Shown: one piece after another, positions 1 through 5,772 of the stretch | Layout of the letters: every line of letters starts with the position of its first letter | Numbering within the stretch: position 1 is the stretch's first letter | Source of the DNA: Pseudomonadota bacterium | Lineage (GTDB): Bacteria; Myxococcota; Myxococcia; Myxococcales; Myxococcaceae | Length of the DNA: 9,182 bases | Assembly: GCA_023424585.1 (NCBI GenBank) | Contig: JAFADT010000435.1 | Span: forward strand, 1-9,182 | Direction of reading: 5' to 3' | Notes under the pieces: model-generated | Told to the model about the DNA's origin: nothing | Seen by the model: only the letters and a program-made list of their open reading frames with translations | Database searches by the model: none | Program-made: the position numbers and the translations under genes

Positions 1-37
1 CGCCGGACGCGGGGGGGGCTCGCGGGCGTGGGACGGC

Positions 38-88
38 GGGCTCGGGCCGGCTCGACGACCGCCCATGACCCCCTGGGCTCGGGCCGGC
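38..88. repeat. 14-bp direct repeat pair
   Basis: GGGCTCGGGCCGGC occurs at 38-51 and again at 75-88, 37 bases start to start. It lies in non-coding DNA upstream of the radical SAM gene. The second copy overlaps the hairpin at 83-104. It may be a remnant of a local duplication; no function can be assigned. Confidence 0.5.
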
Positions 89-104
89 CAGGGAGCAGGC
101 CGGC
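83..104. other. GC-rich hairpin upstream of the radical SAM gene
   Basis: GCCGGCC at 83-89 is the perfect reverse complement of GGCCGGC at 98-104, with an 8-base loop. No T-tract follows, so it is not a standard intrinsic terminator. It could be a leader structure or a chance product of high GC content. The rest of 1-197 holds no supported gene: frames there are Arg/Pro/Gly-rich shadows, and no clear -35/-10 pair was found. Confidence 0.25.
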
Positions 105-197
105 GGCCCCGCGGGAGCGCGAGCGACGAATCCACGCGGGCGCTGTCCGGATTCGCCTACGCTGGCCCCGTCTCCCTCCCAGGTCGGTGGTCGTCCC

Positions 198-1916
198 ATG
201 AGCAGTGGTCGTGCCCTCTCGCCAGTCCTCCTCGTCGGTGCCGGAACGGGCGAGGCCACGTGCGGCATCCTCTACCTGGCGAGCTATCTGCGGCGCGGCG
301 GGATTGAGGCCTTCGTGCGGCTGTACGACGGAGACGAGAGCGAAGGGGAGGTGACCGACGCCTTCGAGCGTCTCATCGCCCGCGTGCGCCCGAAGCTCAT
401 TGGCATCAGCCTGAAGTGGTTCCACCACGTGGATCGCGCGCTGCTCATCGCGCGGACGATCCGGAAGATCGACCCGTCCATCCGCGTCGTCGTGGGAGGC
501 AACTCCGCGTCTTACTGGTGGAAGGAGCTGAGCGCCTACGACTGCATCGACCACGTCGTGCTGGGGGACGGAGAGGTCCCCCTGCTGGCGCTGTGCAACG
601 GCGAGGCGTCACCACCCAACTGCGTGACGCGGACCCCGGAGGGGCGTCCGCGCAGGCTGCCGCTGGCGTACGTGCAGCGCTCCACCAACACGCAGGACGT
701 CTACTACTCGCACTTCAACGAGCTCTTCCTCAGTCAGATGGACCTGCACTCCTTCTCCGGCTGGGTGGCGCCTGGGAAGGGCTGCGGTGAGAACTGCCTC
801 TACTGCGGCGGGGCGCGGGGCAACCAGAAGGCGGACTTCGGCCGCGCGAAGCCGTTCCTGCGCGCGGAGGAGAACGTGCGCAGGGACCACCAGGAGATCG
901 CCAGCCGGACGTGGCAGATGCGCTACGACTTCGCGGGCAGCACGGCGGAGTTCCTGGGGAGCACCTGGGCGGGCGTGGACCTGTCGCGCCACTGCTGCAC
1001 GTACTTCCTCTGGGGTGTGCCGCGCGTGGAGCTGGTCGCGGCGCTCGCGGAGACGTTCCAGCGCATCTACATGGTCATCGACATCGGCTGCTTCTCCGAG
1101 CAGCAGCGGCTGGAGCAGATGGCCAAGGGCCTGCTCAAGCCGTGCGCGAAGGACCCTGAGCTGCTGGACGTCATCGAGTCCGTCCGCCGCCACCCGAACG
1201 TGGAGATCGAAGTCTCCGGCATCGGAGGCCTCCCGTTCACGAACAAGGAGCGGCTCGCGGAGGAGCTGCGGTTGGTGGAGCACATCATCGGCCTGGACTG
1301 CGTGGTGGGCTACCAGCGGCTGGAGGCGCAGCCCGGAGCGCTCGTCACGGAGCACCCCGCGCGCTTCGACATGGTGACGGAGGCGAAGACGTTCGCGGAG
1401 TTCCTCGCCTACTTCGAGCGCCGCGAGCCCGGCGACGTCTCCGTGCCGATGATCCGCTTCCAGGACCGGGAGCTGGAGGCCGCGGTGCAGCGCAACTCCG
1501 ACCGGGTGGACGCCCTGGCCTGGAAGCACCGGGACGCGAGGAAGCACGTCGCCCTCAGCGGTCGCACGCGGCTGCGCAACACCGCGCCCTCGATGAAGCG
1601 CTTCACGCTGGGGGACTGGCTGGGCAGCCACCGGGCGCCCGCGAAGCTGGCGAAGGAGCCGGTGACGGTCCTGCGCTCGGTGGATGGCATCACCCTGACA
1701 TGCGCGCCGTCCATCAGCCTGCGCCGGTTCACCGACCCCACGCTGACCCAGGGCGAGGACGGCGCCATCCTCCTCGCCGCGCTGGCCGCCTTCGAGCAAC
1801 CCACGACCGTCTCCAATGCGGTGACGCACCTGGGCGCGAAGGCGAAGCTGGACCCGCACTCCGCACGCGACGTCATCGACCACCTGGTGGACGGCCGGTT
1901 CCTCCAGCCCGCGTAG
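198..1916 (+). CDS. B12-binding-type radical SAM protein with possible PqqD-like C-terminal domain
   Basis: This 572-residue protein has the architecture of cobalamin-binding-domain radical SAM enzymes. Residues 8-135 look like a Rossmann-type B12-binding domain: an LYLASYLRRGG helix near 26-35, PKLIGIS at 65-71, VVVGGNSAS near 97-104 and VVLGDGEVPLL near 120-130. The DxHxxG motif that places histidine under cobalt is not visible, so cobalamin binding may be base-on or lost. The radical SAM signature is C196-x3-C200-x2-C203 (GCGENCLYCGG), which would hold a [4Fe-4S] cluster and bind S-adenosylmethionine; the barrel plausibly runs to about 430. Residues 490-572 resemble a small winged-helix or PqqD-like module (GAILLAALAAFEQ, then DVIDHLVDGRFLQP), a fold that in other radical SAM proteins can bind peptide substrates. 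This last point is inference. The ATG is preceded by a weak purine-rich AGGTCGGTGG. The gene stands alone, with no precursor peptide gene recognised nearby, so substrate and reaction are unknown. Confidence 0.9.
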   Translation: MSSGRALSPVLLVGAGTGEATCGILYLASYLRRGGIEAFVRLYDGDESEGEVTDAFERLIARVRPKLIGISLKWFHHVDRALLIARTIRKIDPSIRVVVGGNSASYWWKELSAYDCIDHVVLGDGEVPLLALCNGEASPPNCVTRTPEGRPRRLPLAYVQRSTNTQDVYYSHFNELFLSQMDLHSFSGWVAPGKGCGENCLYCGGARGNQKADFGRAKPFLRAEENVRRDHQEIASRTWQMRYDFAGSTAEFLGSTWAGVDLSRHCCTYFLWGVPRVELVAALAETFQRIYMVIDIGCFSEQQRLEQMAKGLLKPCAKDPELLDVIESVRRHPNVEIEVSGIGGLPFTNKERLAEELRLVEHIIGLDCVVGYQRLEAQPGALVTEHPARFDMVTEAKTFAEFLAYFERREPGDVSVPMIRFQDRELEAAVQRNSDRVDALAWKHRDARKHVALSGRTRLRNTAPSMKRFTLGDWLGSHRAPAKLAKEPVTVLRSVDGITLTCAPSISLRRFTDPTLTQGEDGAILLAALAAFEQPTTVSNAVTHLGAKAKLDPHSARDVIDHLVDGRFLQPA

Positions 1917-2030
1917 ACGCAAGGCGTGCACGCGTCCAGCGCGTTGCGCAGCGACAGCTTCCCCACCGGCCCCGCCCTCCACTGCGTGAAGGAGGTCCCG
2001 GGCCCTGCGTCTTCGAGGTTGGGGCTTCTA

Positions 2031-3047
2031 TCACCGGCGGCCATGCGAGCCGCCAGTGTGCCCACCTGACGGATGCGAGGGGGCTGGCTCGTGAGGGGCC
2101 GGTTCGTGAGGCGCGGGCTCATGCGGCACGACGGGCTCGTGCGGCGCCGCGGGTTCATGAGGCGCGACGGGCTCTGGCATCACGGGCTCATGCGGCGCGC
2201 CGGGGATCGTCGGGGCGGGCGGTGGGGCCGCCTCCTCATGCGGTCGGACCGGCGCCGCGGGAACCGGGTGACGTGGCACGGAGGGCGAGGGGCGTGACGG
2301 GGCCACGCCGAGCCCACTGCGCCCTCGCGGTGGGTGGCCCGTGGGCGGAGTCATCGGCCTCGCGAGTGGAACCTCCTGCCCGGTGACCCGCGCGACCTCG
2401 CTGGGCTCCGGCCCCCGGTTCCAGTGTCCCGCGCGGGCCTCTACGTGCTCGCCCACGGGGCGCGTCTGGCGCAGCAACCCTGGGACGCGCTCAGGAGGCA
2501 GGCGGTGGCGCCAGACATCGGGCCGCACGAAGTCGCTCGCGCCCACGAACGTCCAGCCCAACCCGAGCCCGATGCTGATGCCCGGAGGCGCGAGGGGCTG
2601 CCAACCGACGAAGCCATCCCCCCACCGCCAGTCCACCCAGGCGGGAGCCCACTCACTGTCCGGCCACCACACCCAGCCCATCGAGGGCGTGGTGAACCAC
2701 CGGCCGTAGTGGAAGGGGGCCCAGCCCCAGTCCCAATCCGTCTCGAAGGTCCAGCCCCAATCGCTGGACACCCACCGGCCCCCGGTGGCGTAGGGGACGA
2801 AGTCCGGACCCACGACGTTCGGATCCGGCCGCCAGACCCAGCCGACGTCCGGCAGGTCGACCCAGGTGCCATAGGGGGACAGCACGTCCCTGAACTCGGA
2901 CACGGAGCTGTCCAGGTTCTGCGAGCTCGTCGTCACCTGCGGCCCGTATTCCTCCGGGCCCATCGCGCAGGAGCTGGTTGCCAGGATGGCAAGGACGGTG
3001 GCGCCGCTGGTCCGTAACCAGCGCACCCGGGTGTGCCAGGGGCCCAT
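2031..3047 (-). CDS. Exported Trp-rich DUF6600-type protein with C-terminal PHEP repeats
   Basis: This 338-residue protein has an N-terminal export signal: basic residues (R7, R9, R12), a short hydrophobic stretch at about 15-23 and C27. The -3 residue of the possible lipobox (TSSC) is Thr, so lipidation is uncertain. Residues 55-153 are very rich in Trp, Gly and Tyr, with units such as YGTWV, VGWVWRP, GGRWVSSDWGW, WGWAPFHYGRW, MGWVWWP and VGWQPLAPPG. This is the pattern of DUF6600-type proteins, envelope proteins of unknown function in Proteobacteria and Myxococcota. The last 60 residues are Pro/His/Glu repeats (APHEP, VVPHEP) followed by a Gly/His tail. The start is taken as the ATG at 3047 because GAGAGG lies 8 bases upstream and the signal begins there; a GTG at 3098 would add 17 charged residues before the signal. 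It is divergent from the flavin reductase gene, with 109 bases between them. The product is probably periplasmic or outer-membrane attached. Confidence 0.85.
   Translation of the reverse strand: MGPWHTRVRWLRTSGATVLAILATSSCAMGPEEYGPQVTTSSQNLDSSVSEFRDVLSPYGTWVDLPDVGWVWRPDPNVVGPDFVPYATGGRWVSSDWGWTFETDWDWGWAPFHYGRWFTTPSMGWVWWPDSEWAPAWVDWRWGDGFVGWQPLAPPGISIGLGLGWTFVGASDFVRPDVWRHRLPPERVPGLLRQTRPVGEHVEARAGHWNRGPEPSEVARVTGQEVPLARPMTPPTGHPPRGRSGLGVAPSRPSPSVPRHPVPAAPVRPHEEAAPPPAPTIPGAPHEPVMPEPVAPHEPAAPHEPVVPHEPAPHEPAPHEPAPSHPSGGHTGGSHGRR
2070..2201 (-). repeat. Degenerate in-frame repeats encoding APHEP/VVPHEP units
   Basis: Tandem 15-18-base units encode seven Pro-His-Glu-Pro-like motifs (GAPHEP, VMPEP, VAPHEP, AAPHEP, VVPHEP, APHEP, APHEP), ending in APSHP. 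Unit length varies between 5 and 6 codons but stays in frame, as expected from slippage or recombination of a coding minisatellite. The encoded segment should be extended and could bind metal through histidine and glutamate; that role is inference. Confidence 0.8.
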
Positions 3048-3055
3048 GTCCGGTT

Positions 3056-3061
3056 CCTCTC
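3056..3061 (-). promoter_or_regulatory. Ribosome binding site that decides the DUF6600 start
   Basis: On the minus strand GAGAGG ends 8 bases before the ATG at 3047. The alternative GTG at 3098 has only a weak GAAG upstream, so the ATG is favoured. Confidence 0.6.
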
Positions 3062-3146
3062 GTGGGGGTTCTTCCCTGGAAGGTGCGGACGCCTTCACGC
3101 AACTTCACGAGCCATGCACCCACAAGGGGCGTATGAACGCCTGAAC

Positions 3147-3151
3147 GGAGG
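3147..3151 (+). promoter_or_regulatory. Strong ribosome binding site of the SIP-type reductase
   Basis: GGAGG sits 5 bases upstream of the ATG at 3157, the clearest Shine-Dalgarno sequence in the window. It fixes this start against the earlier in-frame alternatives. Confidence 0.75.
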
Positions 3152-3156
3152 TTTCA

Positions 3157-3867
3157 ATGGCAAACGCCAAGGCCATGCTGGGAAGCATGCTGGGCCGCTT
3201 CCTCTTCACCGACGCGAAGGTGACCCAGGTGCGCGAGGTGTCGCGCGCCTTCCGCTGGATCGACTGCGAGGGCCCCGCGCTGCGGGAGCAGAAGTGGACC
3301 CCCGGCGACAAGGTGCAGGTCTTCCTGCCGGGGCTGGGCTTCCGCACGTACACGCCGCTGTCGTGGGATGAAGCGCGCGGGGCCACGGCCTTCCTGGTCT
3401 ACCTGCACGGCGACAGCCCGGGGGCGAAGTGGGGCCGCGAGGTGCGCACCGGAGACGCGGTGCAGTTCTTCGGGCCCGGGCGCTCGGTGGCGCTCGCGTC
3501 CGGAGACGCGCCAGTGGTGCTCTTCGGTGACGAGACGTCCTTCGCGGTGGCGCACGCGTTCCGCACCGGCGCGAAGCGCGACGTCACCCCCATCTTCGAG
3601 GTCACACGCCGCGAGGACTGCGCACCCGCGCTGCGCGAGCTGGGCTTCGAGGGCCACGACGTGGAGCGGACGGCAGGCGACGCACATCTGGCCCAGGTCC
3701 ACGAGCGGCTGCGTGAAGCCCTCCGCACGAAGCCCGGAGCGACGCTGGTGATGACGGGCCGGGCGCAGTCCATCCAGGCGCTGCGCGCGCGGCTGCGAGG
3801 CGACGGCGAGCGTGCCACGCCCAAGGTGAAGGCCTACTGGTCCGTGGGCAAGGCGGGGCTCGACTGA
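3157..3867 (+). CDS. Siderophore-interacting-type FAD-dependent ferric reductase
   Basis: This 236-residue protein fits the siderophore-interacting protein (SIP) family: cytoplasmic NAD(P)H:flavin-dependent reductases that release iron from ferric siderophores. Residues 15-110 form the FAD-binding barrel. RTYT at 63-66 matches the family's RxYT flavin motif, and HGDSPGAKW at 84-92 matches the HGxxGPAxxW phosphate-binding loop. GDETS at 124-128 begins the nucleotide-binding half. The C-terminal KAYWSVGKAGLD corresponds to the family's terminal GYWRxG-type segment, so the protein looks full length. GGAGG at 3147-3151 lies 5 bases before the ATG, a strong ribosome site. No siderophore receptor, transporter or synthesis gene is in the window, and no Fur box was recognised in the upstream 109 bases. 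A general flavin reductase role remains possible. Confidence 0.88.
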   Translation: MANAKAMLGSMLGRFLFTDAKVTQVREVSRAFRWIDCEGPALREQKWTPGDKVQVFLPGLGFRTYTPLSWDEARGATAFLVYLHGDSPGAKWGREVRTGDAVQFFGPGRSVALASGDAPVVLFGDETSFAVAHAFRTGAKRDVTPIFEVTRREDCAPALRELGFEGHDVERTAGDAHLAQVHERLREALRTKPGATLVMTGRAQSIQALRARLRGDGERATPKVKAYWSVGKAGLD

Positions 3868-3868
3868 T

Positions 3869-4234
3869 TCAGGCAGGGACGAGGCGCAGGTCGCGCAGGA
3901 CGTCATCGTGGCCTCGCGGCATGCCCGCGGGGCGGCGCTTGGACTTCTGCTTGAGGAAGCGCGAGGCGTCCTTCCGGCGGTAGCAGGTGAGGAGCCGGTC
4001 CTCGTCATTGAGGATGAGGATCCACCCTCGCGCCTGCCGCGCGAGGGACGAGTCCCGGAGCGCCACCGGCAGGTCGCGCTCGTGCACGGTGAGGTGGGTG
4101 GCACCGCACGCCCGGGCAGGCGTGCCGAACTCCAGGATGAACGCGATGACCTCCTCGCGCAGCCTCCAGCGGGCACACTGCTCGACGAAGAGGCGGGTCA
4201 GGGAGAACACGGACGACGCGGGGCTCTGGCGCAT
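3869..4234 (-). CDS. Small hypothetical protein with a GWILILND/LLTCYRRKDA core
   Basis: I cannot place this 121-residue protein in a named family with confidence. Its core looks like a genuine compact domain: a helix at about 24-36 (LREEVIAFILEF), ATHLTVHERDLP at 45-56, a basic helix around 58-69, then GWILILNDEDRLLTCYRRKDASRF at 70-93. The last part reads as two beta strands around an acidic turn, followed by a basic Lys/Arg-rich segment. The style recalls small DUF4258-like or toxin-like folds in which a strand ends in a YR motif, but no catalytic residues are certain. AAGGAG (minus strand, 4245-4250) lies 10 bases before the ATG and supports the start. There is no signal peptide, so it is probably cytoplasmic. 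It converges on the SIP-type gene with one base between the two stop codons, and no partner antitoxin gene is visible. Confidence 0.7.
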   Translation of the reverse strand: MRQSPASSVFSLTRLFVEQCARWRLREEVIAFILEFGTPARACGATHLTVHERDLPVALRDSSLARQARGWILILNDEDRLLTCYRRKDASRFLKQKSKRRPAGMPRGHDDVLRDLRLVPA

Positions 4235-4244
4235 GGCGGGCTAT

Positions 4245-4250
4245 CTCCTT
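4245..4250 (-). promoter_or_regulatory. Ribosome binding site of the small hypothetical gene
   Basis: AAGGAG on the minus strand is 10 bases upstream of the ATG at 4234. It supports this start over a longer reading frame that opens at 4292 in another phase. Confidence 0.6.
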
Positions 4251-4524
4251 GCGCGCTTCCCAATACACACCGCGTTCCAACGCCTCGCGCATGCGATTCC
4301 GAGCACTTGCGCGGAACCTCCACGCGCCCCGAAAGACATTCCGTCAATCCCGTCGGCGGCGCGTGTCACCCAGGCACGGACCGCGACCAGGGCGTGCAGG
4401 CGCACGGCGAGCGCGGAGGCCCGGGCCTTCACGGCGGCCGCCGTCTCCCACGCCGCGTGACGGCGCCCTGCACGCGCAGGGTTGGAGCCGTTCTGAAGAA
4501 AACCTTCACGGGCCTTGCGGCATT

Positions 4525-4530
4525 TTGACA
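4525..4530 (+). promoter_or_regulatory. TTGACA, possible -35 element for the iorAB-type operon
   Basis: TTGACA lies about 100 bases upstream of the first operon gene, in a relatively AT-rich patch. The sequence downstream is too GC-rich to give a recognisable -10 hexamer at 16-18 bases, so this is only a candidate. The small inverted repeat at 4494-4508 just upstream could be an operator. Confidence 0.25.
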
Positions 4531-4631
4531 GGCTCGGCGAGGGCCGGGGCAGGGCAGCATGGCCCCTCCAGGCCTCGCGAGGCCGCGCGTGGGGCTGGAC
4601 GACCTCTGGCCGAAGGGATGGACCGGGCACG

Positions 4632-5303
4632 ATGAGACTTCGCTCGAAGGCACTGGGAGCCGTGCTGGGCGCGGGGGTCGCGGGGCTGTCGCTGGCGCTC
4701 CTGTTCAGCGCGGGATGCGGAGGCCGGGCCGCGCATCCGGCCGCGGTGCCGCCGCCCTCGAATCCTCAGACGCTCCGGCCGCCGGAGGCCTTCGCGGGCA
4801 TCGGCGACAAGAAGGAGCGCTCGCGGGCGCTGTTCCTGGAGGCGAGCCGGGTGATGCTGCATCCCCGCTGCGTCAACTGCCACCCCGCGGGCGACAGCCC
4901 CCTCCAGGGCGAGAACGGCCGGGTCCATGATCCGCCGGTGGCCCGGGGCCCCGACGACCAGGGCGTGCCCGGCCTGGAGTGCACGTCGTGCCACCAGGAC
5001 CGCAACGCGCAGCTGGCGCGGGTCCCCGGCGCGCCCAGGTGGCACGTGGCGCCGAAGGTGATGGCCTGGGAGGGGCGCACGCCGCGCTCGCTGTGCGAGC
5101 AGCTGAAGGACCCGGCGCGCAACGGCGGAAAGAGCCTGGCGGAGCTGATCGAGCACTCCGCGCATGACGAGCTGGTGGGCTGGGGCTGGAAGCCCGGAGC
5201 GGACCGGGCGCCGGCGCCGGGAACGCAGGCGGCGTTCGGGGCCCTGGTGGCCGCGTGGGTGAAGGATGGCGCGGAGTGCCCGCGCGAGGAGAGCCGACCG
5301 TGA
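4632..5303 (+). CDS. c-type cytochrome lipoprotein with two CxxCH motifs, partner of IorAB
   Basis: This 223-residue protein begins with a lipoprotein signal: basic start MRLRSK, hydrophobic segment at about 8-25 and lipobox FSAGC with C29 as the lipidated cysteine. Two heme-attachment motifs follow, CVNCH at 80-84 and CTSCH at 117-121, so two covalent hemes are expected. H99, H138, M75 and M144 are possible distal ligands. [15 protein letters not shown], then [33 protein letters not shown] and LVGWGWKPG are blocks I associate with proteins often labelled isoquinoline 1-oxidoreductase subunit and encoded beside IorA/IorB-type enzymes. The likely role is to accept electrons from the FeS subunit on the outer face of a membrane. 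The start is set by the signal peptide; the ribosome site is weak, and an in-frame ATG at 4515 would bury the signal. The gene ends overlapping the next by 4 bases (GTGA), suggesting translational coupling. Confidence 0.88.
   Translation: MRLRSKALGAVLGAGVAGLSLALLFSAGCGGRAAHPAAVPPPSNPQTLRPPEAFAGIGDKKERSRALFLEASRVMLHPRCVNCHPAGDSPLQGENGRVHDPPVARGPDDQGVPGLECTSCHQDRNAQLARVPGAPRWHVAPKVMAWEGRTPRSLCEQLKDPARNGGKSLAELIEHSAHDELVGWGWKPGADRAPAPGTQAAFGALVAAWVKDGAECPREESRP
5286..5291 (+). promoter_or_regulatory. Ribosome binding site that decides the iorA-type GTG start
   Basis: GAGGAG lies 8 bases before the GTG at 5300, inside the end of the cytochrome gene. It favours GTG over the in-frame ATG at 5255, which would add 15 residues not typical of the family. 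Confidence 0.65.
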
Positions 5304-5761
5304 GCATCCGTCTGCGAGTGAATGGCACCGAGCACGACCTCGACGTGGATCCGGAGATGCCGCTGCTCTGGGCGCTGCGCGACGTGCTCACGTTGACGGG
5401 CACGAAGTACGGCTGTGGTCAGGCGCTCTGCGGCGCGTGCGTGGTGCACATCGACGGCGCGGCGGTGCGCTCGTGCGTGACGCCGGTGCGCCGCGCGGAG
5501 GGCCGCGAGGTGATGACCATCGAGGGCCTTTCGCCGGACGGCTCGCATCCCTTGCAGAAGGCGTGGGTGGACCTGGCGGTGCCGCAGTGTGGCTTCTGTC
5601 AGGCGGGGCAGCTCATGACGGCGGCGGCGCTGCTGGCGAGGAAGCCGAAGCCCACCGACGCGGAGATCGATCAATCGCTGGCGGGCAACCTCTGCCGCTG
5701 CGGGACGTACACGCGCATCCGCACCGCCGTGAAGAAGGCGGCGGGACTGCCGACGGAGTGA
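5300..5761 (+). CDS. iorA: Two-[2Fe-2S] subunit of a molybdenum hydroxylase, IorA-like
   Basis: This 153-residue protein is the small electron-transfer subunit of the xanthine dehydrogenase/isoquinoline oxidoreductase family, at normal length. The N-terminal plant-ferredoxin-like domain (about 1-75) has C39, C44, C47 and C59 for the first cluster ([10 protein letters not shown]). The C-terminal helical domain (about 80-150) has C97 and C100 (QCGFCQAG) plus C132 and C134 ([11 protein letters not shown]) for the second, which sits next to the molybdopterin. It has no signal peptide of its own, so it is presumably folded in the cytoplasm and carried across with the Tat-tagged large subunit. The GTG start overlaps the cytochrome stop codon, and the stop codon is 11 bases before the large-subunit ATG. 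The gene symbol reflects family resemblance; the true substrate need not be isoquinoline. Confidence 0.92.
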   Translation: MSIRLRVNGTEHDLDVDPEMPLLWALRDVLTLTGTKYGCGQALCGACVVHIDGAAVRSCVTPVRRAEGREVMTIEGLSPDGSHPLQKAWVDLAVPQCGFCQAGQLMTAAALLARKPKPTDAEIDQSLAGNLCRCGTYTRIRTAVKKAAGLPTE

Positions 5762-5772
5762 GGGCCGCCACC

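Larger units (their letters stand above)
4235..4631. other. 397-base divergent intergenic region, no convincing gene
   Basis: This region separates the small minus-strand gene from the cytochrome-molybdenum hydroxylase operon, so it should carry both promoters. Open frames cross it on both strands, but their products are Ala/Arg/Pro-rich without recognisable motifs. About 4250-4350 and 4485-4530 are less GC-rich than the surroundings. A TTGACA hexamer at 4525-4530 matches a sigma-70 -35 box, but no good -10 box lies 16-18 bases downstream. A short inverted repeat TGAAG/CTTCA with a 5-base loop sits at 4494-4508. Nothing else stands out. Confidence 0.6.

Noticed and set aside
609..1982. A 457-residue open frame on the minus strand opposite the radical SAM gene.
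   Set aside because: Its product is Arg/Ala/Val/Leu/His-rich with no motifs, and it mirrors the plus-strand gene with clear family motifs. Long antisense frames are expected at this GC content.
1917..2030. Intergenic gap between the convergent radical SAM and DUF6600-type genes examined for a terminator.
   Set aside because: Only short imperfect pairings such as ACGCG/CGCGT were found, with no T-tract on either strand.
2070..2201. The periodic sequence was considered as a CRISPR array.
   Set aside because: Units are 15-18 bases without unique spacers and translate in frame to PHEP motifs, so it is a coding minisatellite.
4005..4292. A minus-strand frame starting at 4292, beginning MREALERGVYWEARKEI, which looked like a possible short gene or N-terminal extension of the small hypothetical gene.
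   Set aside because: It is in a different phase from the small gene and soon becomes Arg/Pro-rich shadow. The small gene has its own ribosome site. A frameshifted extension cannot be fully excluded.
4241..4630. A 129-residue minus-strand open frame in the long intergenic region.
   Set aside because: It has no motif, third-position GC appears lower than in real genes here, and its end overlaps the ribosome site of the small gene at 4234.
5266..5772. In-frame upstream extension of the IorB-type gene by 169 residues.
   Set aside because: The extension overlaps the IorA-type gene in another phase and is low-complexity Arg/Gly/Ala. The Tat signal immediately after the ATG at 5773 fixes the start.
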